Shown here piece by piece: positions 35,628-44,286 of a stretch of 64,000 bases of DNA. The DNA comes from Dolichospermum compactum NIES-806 (GTDB lineage Bacteria; Cyanobacteriota; Cyanobacteriia; Cyanobacteriales; Nostocaceae), in contig NZ_AP018316.1 of NCBI RefSeq assembly GCF_002368115.1, positions 4,750,631 through 4,814,630 on the forward strand. The letters are read 5' to 3'. Positions within the stretch are counted from its first letter, which is position 1. Every line of letters begins with the position of its first letter. The translations under genes were made by a program, and so were the position numbers. The notes beneath the pieces are model-generated. The model was not told the origin of the DNA, did not search any database, and was given only the letters and a program-made list of their open reading frames with translations.

Positions 35628-36098
35628 TTATCGTTGTTGAGTTGGTACGGCTGGGGCAACTTTGGCTAAAACTTTCACACTCTTAACACCTTTAATTTGT
35701 TTGGCAAGAGGATCAATTTTATTTAATTGCTCTTGAGTTTGTACAGTTCCACCAACGACAATTGCCCCATCTTTGGCAGCAACTGTTAATTGACCAGTGG
35801 GAATATTGGCTTCCAGTTTAGAGCGAACTTCACTAGCCAGATCCGTACTCGCACGATCTGTACCTCCCCCCTGAGTGAGATTGCGTTGTTCACGGGCGCG
35901 AATATCTGCATTGAGTTGATCTCGACGAACTTGGCTAGTGGCATCTTTTTTATCAGTTTGGACTGTTTTGTCCGTGACAACCTTACCAGCCTGTTCTGTA
36001 GAATCGGGTGCATTGCTGCTAGTTTTAGCGTTATTGTCACAGGCAACTGTTCCCAGCAATAAAATGCTGCTGAGGACTAAAGGCGTAATTTTTTTCAT
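35628..36098 (-). CDS. BON-domain lipoprotein
   Basis: 156 residues. Signal peptide with lipobox LLGTVAC, Cys at about residue 20, then a Thr/Lys/Gln-rich linker and a C-terminal BON domain (DLASEVRSKLEANIPTGQLT...KIDPLAKQIKGVKSVKVLAKV, about 85-150). BON domains bind phospholipid or peptidoglycan in osmotically protective envelope proteins such as OsmY. Likely anchored to a membrane facing the periplasm. Confidence 0.85.
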   Translation of the reverse strand: MKKITPLVLSSILLLGTVACDNNAKTSSNAPDSTEQAGKVVTDKTVQTDKKDATSQVRRDQLNADIRAREQRNLTQGGGTDRASTDLASEVRSKLEANIPTGQLTVAAKDGAIVVGGTVQTQEQLNKIDPLAKQIKGVKSVKVLAKVAPAVPTQQR

Positions 36099-36189
36099 AG
36101 TTTAAATCCTTGGCAATAGACCTTTGGCATCATAGTTTTGTCAGTTAGTTTTTTCCTAACCAACAAAAATATCTGTCTACCCGAATTTC

Positions 36190-36822
36190 TCACAAGTGAG
36201 AAACGGCAGGATTTTCATAACGACTAGTTTCTGGGGTATTGTAAACTTCCCACTCACGCATCCCTTTATTCTTGAGTATCCTCTCAGCCCGAAGAACTTC
36301 AGCCTCTGTGCCATCTACAATGACCAGATAATCTCCGGCAACTACATAATCGTGATAAACTTGCGCCCGATGTTCGGGAATTCCTAAACCTACCAGTCCA
36401 CCAATCAAACCGCCAACTGCCGCTCCGATAGCCCCACCGGCTAAAGTTGTGGCGATCGCTGTAGCTGCTGCTCCTGCCAACATAATTGGACCTACTCCAG
36501 GGATGGCTAGAGTTCCTAGCCCGATCAGCAGGCCTGTCAGCCCTCCAACTGCTCCTCCTGCGCCTATTCCAGTTTTTGCTCCTTCTTCAGCCCGGGTTGT
36601 GTCATGTTTTGTGTCATGCCTTGTTTCCTGGGCTGTGGCAGTGGGGTTTTCAACTCGTGTTTCCCCAATTTTGTATCGCTGATTCAAGTCTTCCGTGTCT
36701 TTAGCAATCACAGATACATGATTCATATCGAATCTGTTATGTCGCAGTTCACTAAGAGCATTTTCTAACTCCTGGCGAGTAGAAAACACTCCTACGGCTC
36801 GTTTATTATTAATCAAAGTCAT
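36190..36822 (-). CDS. DUF1269/YflT-like general stress protein with glycine zipper
   Basis: 210 residues from the ATG preceded by AAGAGGAT; a further upstream Met is rejected. The N-terminus KRAVGVFSTRQELENALSELR..HVSVIAKD is the YflT-like/general-stress-17M type fold. The middle (about 75-135) is Gly/Ala-rich with repeated GxxxG (GAGGAVGGLTGLLIGLG, then LAGGAIGAAVGGLIGG), able to insert in membranes. The C-terminal GDYLVIVDGTEAEVLRAE repeats a ferredoxin-like half. Role unknown; stress-linked by family. Confidence 0.82.
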   Translation of the reverse strand: MTLINNKRAVGVFSTRQELENALSELRHNRFDMNHVSVIAKDTEDLNQRYKIGETRVENPTATAQETRHDTKHDTTRAEEGAKTGIGAGGAVGGLTGLLIGLGTLAIPGVGPIMLAGAAATAIATTLAGGAIGAAVGGLIGGLVGLGIPEHRAQVYHDYVVAGDYLVIVDGTEAEVLRAERILKNKGMREWEVYNTPETSRYENPAVSHL

Positions 36823-36918
36823 TTTTTTATCCTCTTGCAAAGGGAACAAATGGCAGGCAACAAGGGTAATCAAGAAAAGACAAAAAAGCCTTATTTTCCC
36901 CGCCCCTGCCTGTCTAAT

Positions 36919-37101
36919 CTACTCAAGAATTTCTTTGGCTCTATCTTTTACATCTTCAACGGCGTGGCGAACTTTGGCTTCCGCTTGTTTGTCTTTGCCT
37001 TCCGCTTGAGTTTTTGGATCTCCGGTTACATCCCCTACTGCTTCTTGAACTTTACCTTCAATGTTTTTGGCAGTTGCCTTGGCTCTATTTTTGGTACTCA
37101 T
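36919..37101 (-). CDS. CsbD-family protein (cytoplasmic)
   Basis: 60 residues, a minimal CsbD domain: NRAKATAKNIEGKVQEAVGD then KTQAEGKDKQAEAKVRHAVE. GGAG upstream of the ATG. The second CsbD gene in the cluster, without a signal peptide, so one copy may act in the cytoplasm and the other at the envelope. Confidence 0.88.
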   Translation of the reverse strand: MSTKNRAKATAKNIEGKVQEAVGDVTGDPKTQAEGKDKQAEAKVRHAVEDVKDRAKEILE

Positions 37102-37168
37102 AATCTGCTCCTGATAGAAAATTTAGGCGAAATGTGGATCTTCACGAAACTCCAAAAAACAAAATAAA

Positions 37169-38071
37169 TTATCTTCTCTCCACATTTGGATGCTCTTGGG
37201 TGTTAATATCCAGTTCTTCTCGACGTAAAGTTTCTTCAGCATCAATAGTTTCGCGATCTACAACTTTATCAACTCTGACTTCTTCTCGTAGGAAAGCTTC
37301 CTTATGAATGTCGGCAGTTTCTTCATAAACATCTATCCGAGCCACTTCAGATGTGCCAAAGTCAACGCTATCTGGTGTAACTGCTTCTCCAGCTTCTGTC
37401 GGAGTTATTCGTTCAATAACAACCCGTTCTTTATCTAGTGGGACTGAAACCCTTGCCGTCTCTGTTTCTGTATGTTTGCCAACAATCACCTCTCCTGTTT
37501 TAGCGCGAATTTTGTTGGCAATTAATCTTTCTTGATATAGTTTGAAAGTTTGATGATCCTGCTCATTTAGCTCATATAGAGCCGGATCTTGTTTATAGTC
37601 ATAGGCAGCATTGCCATTACCGGACTTTCTTGGTGGAGCTATGGGAGGGGCTACCATAGTAGCTCCCGCAGGTCGAGAACTAGCTGTATCTACAGAACCG
37701 GAACTTTCTAAGAATGCTTCGGAACGATATACTCCCCTGACTTGTTCTTCATAGTTATAATCAATTTCTTTGTGTTCGTTAAATTCGGGTAAATTCTCTG
37801 CTTGTTGTTTGGTCATTCCTACTGTATAAACCCGTTCAGAGGTATGATCAATGCGCGAACGACCAACCGGTAACAAAACTTTTTTCCCAAAAATCCACAA
37901 ACCTAAATCAACAACAAAATAGCGAAAATGTCCTTGTTCATCTACTAAAATATCGCTGACTGTGCCAATTTTTTCATCTGCGGTTGCATAGACACCCATT
38001 CCTTTGATGTCTTTGCCTTCAAAACTTTCTCGATAATTTGGATCAAATTCTTTGATTTTTAAAAGAGGCAT
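37169..38071 (-). CDS. PRC-barrel plus DUF2382 protein (AvaK/YsnF-like)
   Basis: 300 residues. N-terminal PRC barrel (about 20-100, with KIGTVSDILVDEQGHFRYFVVDLG) and C-terminal DUF2382 (about 175-290, LYQERLIANKIRAKTGEVIV..VVIERI..EEVRVDKVVDRETIDAEETLRREEL). The combination matches AvaK, an akinete marker of Anabaena, and YsnF stress proteins. First gene of the minus-strand stress cluster; about 530 bases of upstream spacer should hold the promoter. Confidence 0.88.
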   Translation of the reverse strand: MPLLKIKEFDPNYRESFEGKDIKGMGVYATADEKIGTVSDILVDEQGHFRYFVVDLGLWIFGKKVLLPVGRSRIDHTSERVYTVGMTKQQAENLPEFNEHKEIDYNYEEQVRGVYRSEAFLESSGSVDTASSRPAGATMVAPPIAPPRKSGNGNAAYDYKQDPALYELNEQDHQTFKLYQERLIANKIRAKTGEVIVGKHTETETARVSVPLDKERVVIERITPTEAGEAVTPDSVDFGTSEVARIDVYEETADIHKEAFLREEVRVDKVVDRETIDAEETLRREELDINTQEHPNVERR

Positions 38072-38603
38072 ACTATTTCCATCTCCACTTTTTACGGATG
38101 TTACAGATTACAGGTTGATAATTTTGCTCCTGTTGCAGTTCCACCATCAGTTGATGTGATCAAATATCAAATTATTCTCAACATTAGAACCTGGTAAAAT
38201 TGGATTATTAGGTTTTCTGTTCTGTAGTTCTAATATGTATACATTAGTTATTTTTATGATTAAGACCGTCCATCAAAGGGTTGATTATGCTGGTATGTCA
38301 ATAGACAGAGATTCTTAATTGAGTGACTGTGTAGGTAAAGTTCAGACCCCCAACTTCTTGAAGAAGTTAGTATCTGTGTGGGTTTAAAAGTGTATAAATT
38401 CGTTTGTAGCCGAATAATCTAAAAATTCCTCTTGGGGAAAATCGCAAATAATACACTCGGTGTCAAAAAATTGCACTAAAATCACTACGGCGGTAATCTT
38501 TGGGTGTGAGGTTTGAGGTATTTTTAAGTCAGCTTGACGATAAAATTAATCCACTTCCTGCGGCCTTTAAGCTGACTGCGCTAAAAAATTAGAGAGTTAA
38601 TTT
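38072..38603. other. Spacer between divergent genes
   Basis: Contains a diverged member of the GACTTCTT terminator-palindrome family (38342-38376) and otherwise AT-rich sequence. Promoters of the stress cluster and of the membrane protein at 38604 are expected here; none assigned. Confidence 0.45.
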
Positions 38604-39290
38604 ATGTTTCAGTTGTTAAGCCGGGTTTTGCTATGGCTCTTAATTGGTGTTGTAGCCTACTCTTTGTTTCAAAGATTCTACCCATCAGTAACTTTTGTCG
38701 GTAAATTCCTTTTAGGATTGGTCATTGTTGTTTTAGCTTTAGCATTTCTCAATCCTAGTGAACCAGCGGTGGCTTCATTATGGCGGTTTATCTCCTTCCC
38801 GCTCAAGCCTTTGGGTGCTTCGGTTTTAATGTTGTTTTTAGCTGCTCAAAAAATCAAAGGCGGTGGCATTGATAAACCGGGCGGTTTTTTATTAGGATGG
38901 GCGTTGACGGTTTTGCTTTTATCTAGTACACCAGCGATCGCTTACTTCCTAGTCAGATCACCAGTTGCTACAGTTGAGGGGATGAATATCAATCGACCAA
39001 CTGCCCCATCTACTTTAGTCGCCCTTAGTCCGGCAAATCCTAATTTCACAATCTCAGATATTGGGCAAAATATCATCCCACCTATGGTAGAGATAAATTC
39101 TCCAACTATAGCCTTCAATAGTCTGACTGCGAATATCCCTTCCTATTTACTACAAAATCCTCAAGCAATCAGCACCCGTGGGTTACGGGTAGAAGACTTT
39201 GTTCCTAATGCAGAAACGCTGCAACTTACTACCCAAGTATGGGAAAGTTATCTCAATCAGATTTATGTTTTTTTGCGTGGTCGCACGTAG
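38604..39290 (+). CDS. Membrane protein, unknown (four-span N-terminus)
   Basis: 228 residues. Hydrophobic spans at about 4-20, 30-50, 70-85 and 95-117 are followed by a hydrophilic tail. The spans recall the N-terminal membrane part of cyanobacterial YdcF/SanA-type proteins, but the DUF218 catalytic domain is absent, so this could be a shortened relative (inference). It lies about 125 bases before the ABC exporter on the same strand. Confidence 0.6.
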   Translation: MFQLLSRVLLWLLIGVVAYSLFQRFYPSVTFVGKFLLGLVIVVLALAFLNPSEPAVASLWRFISFPLKPLGASVLMLFLAAQKIKGGGIDKPGGFLLGWALTVLLLSSTPAIAYFLVRSPVATVEGMNINRPTAPSTLVALSPANPNFTISDIGQNIIPPMVEINSPTIAFNSLTANIPSYLLQNPQAISTRGLRVEDFVPNAETLQLTTQVWESYLNQIYVFLRGRT

Positions 39291-39415
39291 AAAAGGCAGG
39301 GGGCAGGGGGCAGGGGAGAAAATTCCTCCTTCTTTCTTCTTCTTTCTTCTTCTTCTTGACTCCTGACTCCTTGACTCCTCCCCCCGCAACACAAAAAAGT
39401 TAGATAATTGTTGGC

Positions 39416-41167
39416 ATGGCCAAATCTCACAGACTTGATAAAATCGCTGCTTATTTACGCCCCTATTGGCGCGAAACCGTCTTCGGTATTGTTGCTTTAT
39501 TAGTTGTCAATGGGCTGGGTGTATATATTCCTTTGTTAATTCGTTCAGGGGTAGATACTCTGTCTCGGAGTTTTAGTTTTCCCCAAATCATCCATTATGT
39601 AGTTCTCATCGCCCTACTTAGTTCCGCCATGTGGATGATGCGAATGGCTTCTCGCATTTGGATATTTGGTGTGGGAAGACAGGTAGAATTTGATTTGAAA
39701 CAGCGAATTTTTCAACACTTATTGAAATTAGAACCTGCTTATTTTACGGTTAATACTCCTGGGGATTTAATTAGTCGTGCTACCAGTGATGTAGATAATA
39801 TTAGACGGTTGGTAGGGTTTGCTGTGTTGAGTTTGGCAAATACTTTCTTTGCCTATCTTTTGACACTACCCGTCATGTTATCCCTAAGTGTGGAACTGAC
39901 ACTGGCATCATTAGCAGTGTACCCGTTCATGTTTTTGATGGTGCATTTTTTTAGCGATCGCCTGCGTAACGAACAAACCGCCGTCCAGGAAGAACTTGCA
40001 GAAATTAGTGAACTGGTACGGGAAGATATGAGCGGTATGGCGCTGATTAAAATTTACGCCCAAGAGGACAATGAGCGTCAAGCATTTAACCGGAAAAATG
40101 AACAGCTATTAACCGCTAACCTCAAACTAGCTAAAACTCGCAATACCCTATTTCCGCTGATTGGTGGATTAGCCAGTCTGAGTTCTTTGATTATTATTTG
40201 GTTAGGTACAGCCAGAATATCCTCTGGAACTCTTGCCATTGGTGATTTTCTGGCTTTGCTAATTTATGTAGAGCGATTAATTTTCCCTACCGCTTTATTA
40301 GGATTCACTATTACTGCTTACCAACGGGGTGAAGTGAGTATTAATCGCTTAGAAACTATTCTCAGCGTGACTCCGAAAATTCAAGACACACCAGACGCTA
40401 TTCATGTAGAACCCAGCCAAATTAAAGGAGAATTGACAGCAGTAAACTTTAGTTACACTTACCCCGGTGTAAATACCCCAGTTCTAGAACACCTGAATTT
40501 TCAGATCGCACCTGGGGAATTAGTAGCTATTGTTGGTCCGATTGGTTCAGGAAAATCCACCTTAGCGAATGCTGTCCCCAGATTATTGGATATTCAGCCA
40601 GGACAGTTGTTTTTAGATGGGTTGGATATTACAAAACTAGCTGTGAGTGATTTACGGGGAGCGATCGCCTACGTACCACAAGATAGCTTTCTATTCAGTA
40701 CCACCGTCAAAAATAATATCCGTTATGGTTATCCCGTCTCCGCCGAAGCAGACGTAGTTTACGCCGCCAAAATGGCGCAAATTGACGCAGAAATTCAGAA
40801 TTTCCCCCAACAGTATGAAACCCTAGTGGGGGAGCGAGGAATTACCCTTTCTGGTGGACAAAGACAACGCACAGCTTTAGCAAGAGCAATGTTAATTGAT
40901 GCCCCCATCTTGCTATTAGATGATGCCCTTTCCAGTGTAGACAATCAAACCGCTACACAAATCCTCACCAATCTGGCTACAGGGACAAAAAGAAAAACCG
41001 TAATTTTTATTACCCACCAACTTTCTGCTGCTGCCACATCTGACCGAATTTTGGTCATGGAACAGGGGAAAATCGTCCAAACAGGTAATCACTCAGAACT
41101 GCTAGAACAGCCTGGACTTTATCAAAATTTGTGGAATCAACATCAAGCAGAAGAACTATTACATTGA
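39416..41167 (+). CDS. ABC exporter, fused membrane and ATPase domains
   Basis: 583 residues, a half-transporter acting as a dimer. Six-span exporter domain (about 15-310), then ATPase: Walker A GPIGSGKS (about 381), Q-loop YVPQDSFLFS, signature LSGGQRQRTALARAML, Walker B ILLLDDALSSVD and H-loop ITHQ. In this Walker B the usual catalytic Glu position is Asp (LLDDALSS), a variant common in MdlA/MdlB-type exporters. Substrate unknown: lipid, peptide or drug. Confidence 0.93.
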   Translation: MAKSHRLDKIAAYLRPYWRETVFGIVALLVVNGLGVYIPLLIRSGVDTLSRSFSFPQIIHYVVLIALLSSAMWMMRMASRIWIFGVGRQVEFDLKQRIFQHLLKLEPAYFTVNTPGDLISRATSDVDNIRRLVGFAVLSLANTFFAYLLTLPVMLSLSVELTLASLAVYPFMFLMVHFFSDRLRNEQTAVQEELAEISELVREDMSGMALIKIYAQEDNERQAFNRKNEQLLTANLKLAKTRNTLFPLIGGLASLSSLIIIWLGTARISSGTLAIGDFLALLIYVERLIFPTALLGFTITAYQRGEVSINRLETILSVTPKIQDTPDAIHVEPSQIKGELTAVNFSYTYPGVNTPVLEHLNFQIAPGELVAIVGPIGSGKSTLANAVPRLLDIQPGQLFLDGLDITKLAVSDLRGAIAYVPQDSFLFSTTVKNNIRYGYPVSAEADVVYAAKMAQIDAEIQNFPQQYETLVGERGITLSGGQRQRTALARAMLIDAPILLLDDALSSVDNQTATQILTNLATGTKRKTVIFITHQLSAAATSDRILVMEQGKIVQTGNHSELLEQPGLYQNLWNQHQAEELLH

Positions 41168-41233
41168 ACCAAAATGGATTAATTTTTGTAATAGTTAGCA
41201 GTAGTATTAATCACCAACCGGCATAATCTAAAG

Positions 41234-41929
41234 ATGTTTAAAAATTTACAGTTAGTAGCTTCTGAGTCCAGTAACTTATTAACATCTAAACAGCAGCGTC
41301 TTTTAGGAGCGAACTGCTTGCAGCAGTGCTTCGCGATCGCCATTTTAGTCATCATTAGTTTACTGACTTCAGACGGTGGATCACCCATTGAACATAATGT
41401 TTCCACCACCTGGGAAGGGTTTATTTGGGGCATAGCCGATCCAGTGATTAGTTTAGACCGTTTTGCAGGGATTGTAGCATTAGGTTTATTTTCCGCTAAA
41501 TTTACCCGTGGTAATTGGCTAAATATCACTTTTGTTATTGCTGCTATCTGTGGACAATTGATTAATTTATCTCCAGTGATCTTACCTGCACCAGCAATAG
41601 CTATTGCTATTTGTACCATTGCATTAGGAGTAATGTTAGTTGCACCAATTCCTATTCATTGGTTAGCAATAGCTTTATTAAGTGCTACTGCTGGGATATT
41701 TCAAGGTTACTCCGATGCTACATCCATCATCGGTGCAGAAACATTAACTATGATTATCTTCGTAATTAGTGTTGCCTTCACTCAAACAGTAATTATCATG
41801 AGTGCCAGAAAAATAGGTGTAAATTTTGGCATCAATGAAATTAATCAAATCTTACCTAAAATCATCCGTTTTGCTGGTTTAGTATTCTGTGCAATTGGTA
41901 TCGTATTTTTAGGCTACTCAATAATTTAA
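41234..41929 (+). CDS. HupE/UreJ-like membrane protein lacking the His motif
   Basis: 231 residues with six or seven hydrophobic spans. The segment GFIWGIADPVISLDRFAGIVALG aligns with the HupE/UreJ signature HPxxGxDHxxxMxxVG of nickel/cobalt permeases, but both His are replaced (Asp and Arg), so metal transport is doubtful. Part of its N-terminus (LLGANCLQQCFAIAIL) is encoded by a palindromic repeat-like stretch (GCGAACTGCTTGCAGCAGTG). No hydrogenase or urease genes nearby. Confidence 0.6.
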   Translation: MFKNLQLVASESSNLLTSKQQRLLGANCLQQCFAIAILVIISLLTSDGGSPIEHNVSTTWEGFIWGIADPVISLDRFAGIVALGLFSAKFTRGNWLNITFVIAAICGQLINLSPVILPAPAIAIAICTIALGVMLVAPIPIHWLAIALLSATAGIFQGYSDATSIIGAETLTMIIFVISVAFTQTVIIMSARKIGVNFGINEINQILPKIIRFAGLVFCAIGIVFLGYSII

Positions 41930-42072
41930 CTTAGGAATTAGGGAATAGGTATTGGGATTAGCACCGCTTGGCGGAAGTTAAGGGTCAAAACTAAGAGGAA
42001 CGATGACAAGTTACTTTATTTATTAATAATGCTGATTATGAAACTATTGAATGAATATTTAGGAATATTACT

Positions 42073-42402
42073 GTGATGATTTTTCCTCAAGATTGGAGCA
42101 GGCCAGAAATGATTGCAACTGGAATAGAAACAAGAATCAGTCGCTTAGAATCTATTGTTGAACAGATTGGAGACGCTGTACTCTCGACAACTGAGACAAT
42201 TGAACGTCTTGCTCACAGAGTTGATGCTCTGAGTCTACAAATAGAAGCCCAAGGAAAACAAGTACAGCAGCAAGGTTATCAGATTTTTGCTTTATGTGAC
42301 GCTGTGCAAAGTTTGGCTGACTCGCAGAAGGATTCTATGGAACAAATCACTCAATTGTCACAAACATTGGATGGACTTGTATCCTTATTGCAAAATGAAT
42401 AA
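42073..42402 (+). CDS. Small coiled-coil protein, unknown
   Basis: 109 residues. GTG and ATG starts are adjacent (MM), so either may be used. Residues about 20-105 form amphipathic heptads (RISRLESIVEQIGDAV, ETIERLAHRVDALSLQIEAQ). No signal peptide. Similar small coiled-coil proteins are common in Nostocales genomes, of unknown role. Confidence 0.6.
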   Translation: MMIFPQDWSRPEMIATGIETRISRLESIVEQIGDAVLSTTETIERLAHRVDALSLQIEAQGKQVQQQGYQIFALCDAVQSLADSQKDSMEQITQLSQTLDGLVSLLQNE

Positions 42403-42507
42403 TGATGGAAGGAGTTCAGGAGTTCAGGGGTCAGGAAGAAAGAAGGAAGAAGGAAGAAGGAAGAAGAAAGAAGAATTTAGCACCTGAATTAGTAAGTCCT
42501 AATTACC

Positions 42508-43188
42508 TTAAACCCTTAACTTTGTCACTGCGATTTTTCCAGAAAAACATATATCAACATCACTATTAGGAGTCCGTTCTCGTTTACCATATTCTCCTGT
42601 ATAGTAAAAATCATCACCTTCCATTCGGTAATTAACAGGTAAAGGTTTCGTACAAGGTTGACAAAATACCACTTCTGGATCTGCTTGTTGCGGTAACAGG
42701 TGCGGTAAATTAACATTCCAAAAACATCCAGGTTCTAGAGGAAGTTCCATCAAATCCTTTAATAATGCAGATGTCCATTTAACAGCCGTATCCCAATCAT
42801 AATCACGTTTACCTTGACGATATTGAGAAACAGCAATTCCGGGAATCCCGTGCATAGCAGCCTCTCTGACAGCAGCCACAGTCCCAGAAATATACGCATC
42901 AACGCCTAAATTTCCACCAGCATTAATACCAGAAATCACATACTTTACATTTGGTGCAATATGTGAAACGGCAACTCGGATACAATCAGCAGGAGTGCCG
43001 GCGATCGCATATTCAAAATCAGAACGCCGTTGCAGATTAATCGGTTGATGAGTAGTAACTTGATGTCCACAGCCTGATTGATGGGATTGTGGTGCAGCAA
43101 TAATTATTGACTTATCATTTACTGCTTTCATTAAAGCTGCAATACCCGGAGCATCAATACCATCGTCATTGGTGATAATTATAGTCAT
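42508..43188 (-). CDS. surE: 5'/3'-nucleotidase SurE
   Basis: 226 residues. Metal-dependent survival-protein-E phosphatase acting on nucleoside monophosphates. Metal ligands are seen in ITNDDGIDAPG (Asp8, Asp9) with further conserved QSGCGH and SGINAGGNLG. A near-standard, slightly short SurE. Monocistronic by position. Confidence 0.95.
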   Translation of the reverse strand: MTIIITNDDGIDAPGIAALMKAVNDKSIIIAAPQSHQSGCGHQVTTHQPINLQRRSDFEYAIAGTPADCIRVAVSHIAPNVKYVISGINAGGNLGVDAYISGTVAAVREAAMHGIPGIAVSQYRQGKRDYDWDTAVKWTSALLKDLMELPLEPGCFWNVNLPHLLPQQADPEVVFCQPCTKPLPVNYRMEGDDFYYTGEYGKRERTPNSDVDICFSGKIAVTKLRV

Positions 43189-43265
43189 ATATATAACTCA
43201 TATTTGATTTTGAAATTTACGTAGGGGCATTGCCCACCATAGGCGGGTTTCTGCGCTCAATTTCA

Positions 43266-43360
43266 GCTTACTGCTAAATAAATGTAACGTAATTTCAGTA
43301 ATTTTAACATATTTTTATTTCTAATTGTTTCTAATTGTGATTTAATGAAATTAGTCGAGT
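43266..43360. repeat. Duplicated upstream segment (copy 1; copy 2 at 47480-47566)
   Basis: Shares TGATTTAATGAAATTAGT, AGTAATTTTAAC and AAATGTAA blocks in the same order as copy 2. Copy 1 carries an extra TTTCTAATTG duplication. It ends 32 bases before the start of a 42-residue ORF; copy 2 precedes a kinase fragment. Confidence 0.7.
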
Positions 43361-43391
43361 AGCTTAGTATAAAAATCGTTAAGGTGTGGAG

Positions 43392-43520
43392 ATGAGACAG
43401 TTCTCAGACTGGATGATAGTTGGTGCTTTTACTTTTGGGGTTGGTATAACTGGTTCTTTGACAGGACAAGTCAGCGTGGGTTTGTTAGGAAGCACTACAG
43501 GAGCAATTATAGGAGGATGA
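43392..43520 (+). CDS. Tiny membrane peptide (42 aa), unknown
   Basis: Starts ATG with GTGGAG six bases upstream. MRQFSDWMIVGAFTFGVGIT opens the sequence, which continues hydrophobic and Gly-rich to ALIGG-like AIIGG. One or two glycine-zipper spans. No family recognised. Its clean ribosome site and a duplicated upstream segment argue that it is real, but it may also be the truncated front of a longer protein. Confidence 0.45.
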   Translation: MRQFSDWMIVGAFTFGVGITGSLTGQVSVGLLGSTTGAIIGG

Positions 43521-43611
43521 AAAGCATCTAATTTTTTTAGATATTTTCCCATATTGATGCACTAATATAGTATTCTGTCAAGATAATTTAGATGCGTTTC
43601 CCCTGAGGGTT

Positions 43612-43739
43612 TAGGGACTTCCAATTAAAAAAATCCCCAAAAGTTTCTTGTGGTGCGGGCATCTTGCCCGCTAATTACCAAGGACAGGCAGGATGCCCAT
43701 CCCACAAAATTGGGTAATTTATTTTTTGGTGATCCCTTA
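43612..43739. mobile_element. Palindromic MITE, most complete copy
   Basis: Begins TAGGGACTTCCAATTAAAAA and ends GATCCCTTA, with the central hairpin GCGGGCATCTTGCCCGC / GGCAGGATGCCC. Same family as 25844, 26664 and 26789. It ends just before a PIN-domain gene remnant, consistent with insertion into that gene. Confidence 0.75.
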
Positions 43740-43763
43740 TCTAGACACCAGTATTTATAATGA

Positions 43764-43946
43764 GCCAAGCAATTAGAAAAACAAGGGATTAAACCGATTG
43801 ATGCACTTCATGTAGCTTGTGCAGAAGCATCTCAAAGTGATTACTTTATCACTTGTGATAGAAGATTAATTAATCGTTGTCAAGATTTATTACTCAAAGT
43901 AATTAACCCAACAGATTTGATTTTGGAGATGGAAGATGACTATTAA
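43764..43946 (+). pseudogene. PIN-domain toxin remnant (C-terminal third)
   Basis: Sixty codons encode AKQLEKQGIKPIDALHVACA then SDYFITCDRRLINRCQD, the C-terminal part of a VapC-type PIN nuclease with its conserved Asp residues. No start codon; in-frame stops lie directly upstream and the MITE at 43612-43739 sits where the N-terminal part should be. The stop overlaps the next start by 11 bases, as in an operon. Confidence 0.7.
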
Positions 43947-44151
43947 AGTTATTAACGAACAACAAAATTTACAAGAAGTGATGCAGGTTTTGCTTGCTCA
44001 CCTAGAACCAGCAAAAGTAATGAAATTTTGGGCGGCTTGTAAAATAGGTGAAGGGGATTATTTACAACTTAAAGAAAGCCTATTTTCTGAAGAAACAGTT
44101 GATAGTTTATATGCCAAAATTCAAGAATATCAAGAGTCTACTGGTAAATGA
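43936..44151 (+). CDS. Small protein overlapping the broken PIN gene, probable module partner
   Basis: 71 residues: TIKVINEQQNLQEVMQVLLA, then acidic helix-prone sequence. It starts inside the last codons of the PIN remnant, so was translationally coupled to it. No DNA-binding motif obvious. It may be the antitoxin or an accessory of a former toxin-antitoxin pair (inference from coupling only). Now orphaned. Confidence 0.6.
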   Translation: MTIKVINEQQNLQEVMQVLLAHLEPAKVMKFWAACKIGEGDYLQLKESLFSEETVDSLYAKIQEYQESTGK

Positions 44152-44286
44152 ACAAAGGTTATAAATAAACTTGCAATCAGGATTAATACTGTATAGTAAT
44201 TTCCTCGCTTGTATGGTATAATAAGATCATTTAAAGTTGCATAGTTTAAAATCAATTAGCTAAAATGATATTGTCCCTATAGGTAA

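Noticed and set aside
41234..41929. Functional nickel/cobalt permease
   Set aside because: The His ligands of the HupE/UreJ signature are missing, and no Ni-enzyme genes are nearby.
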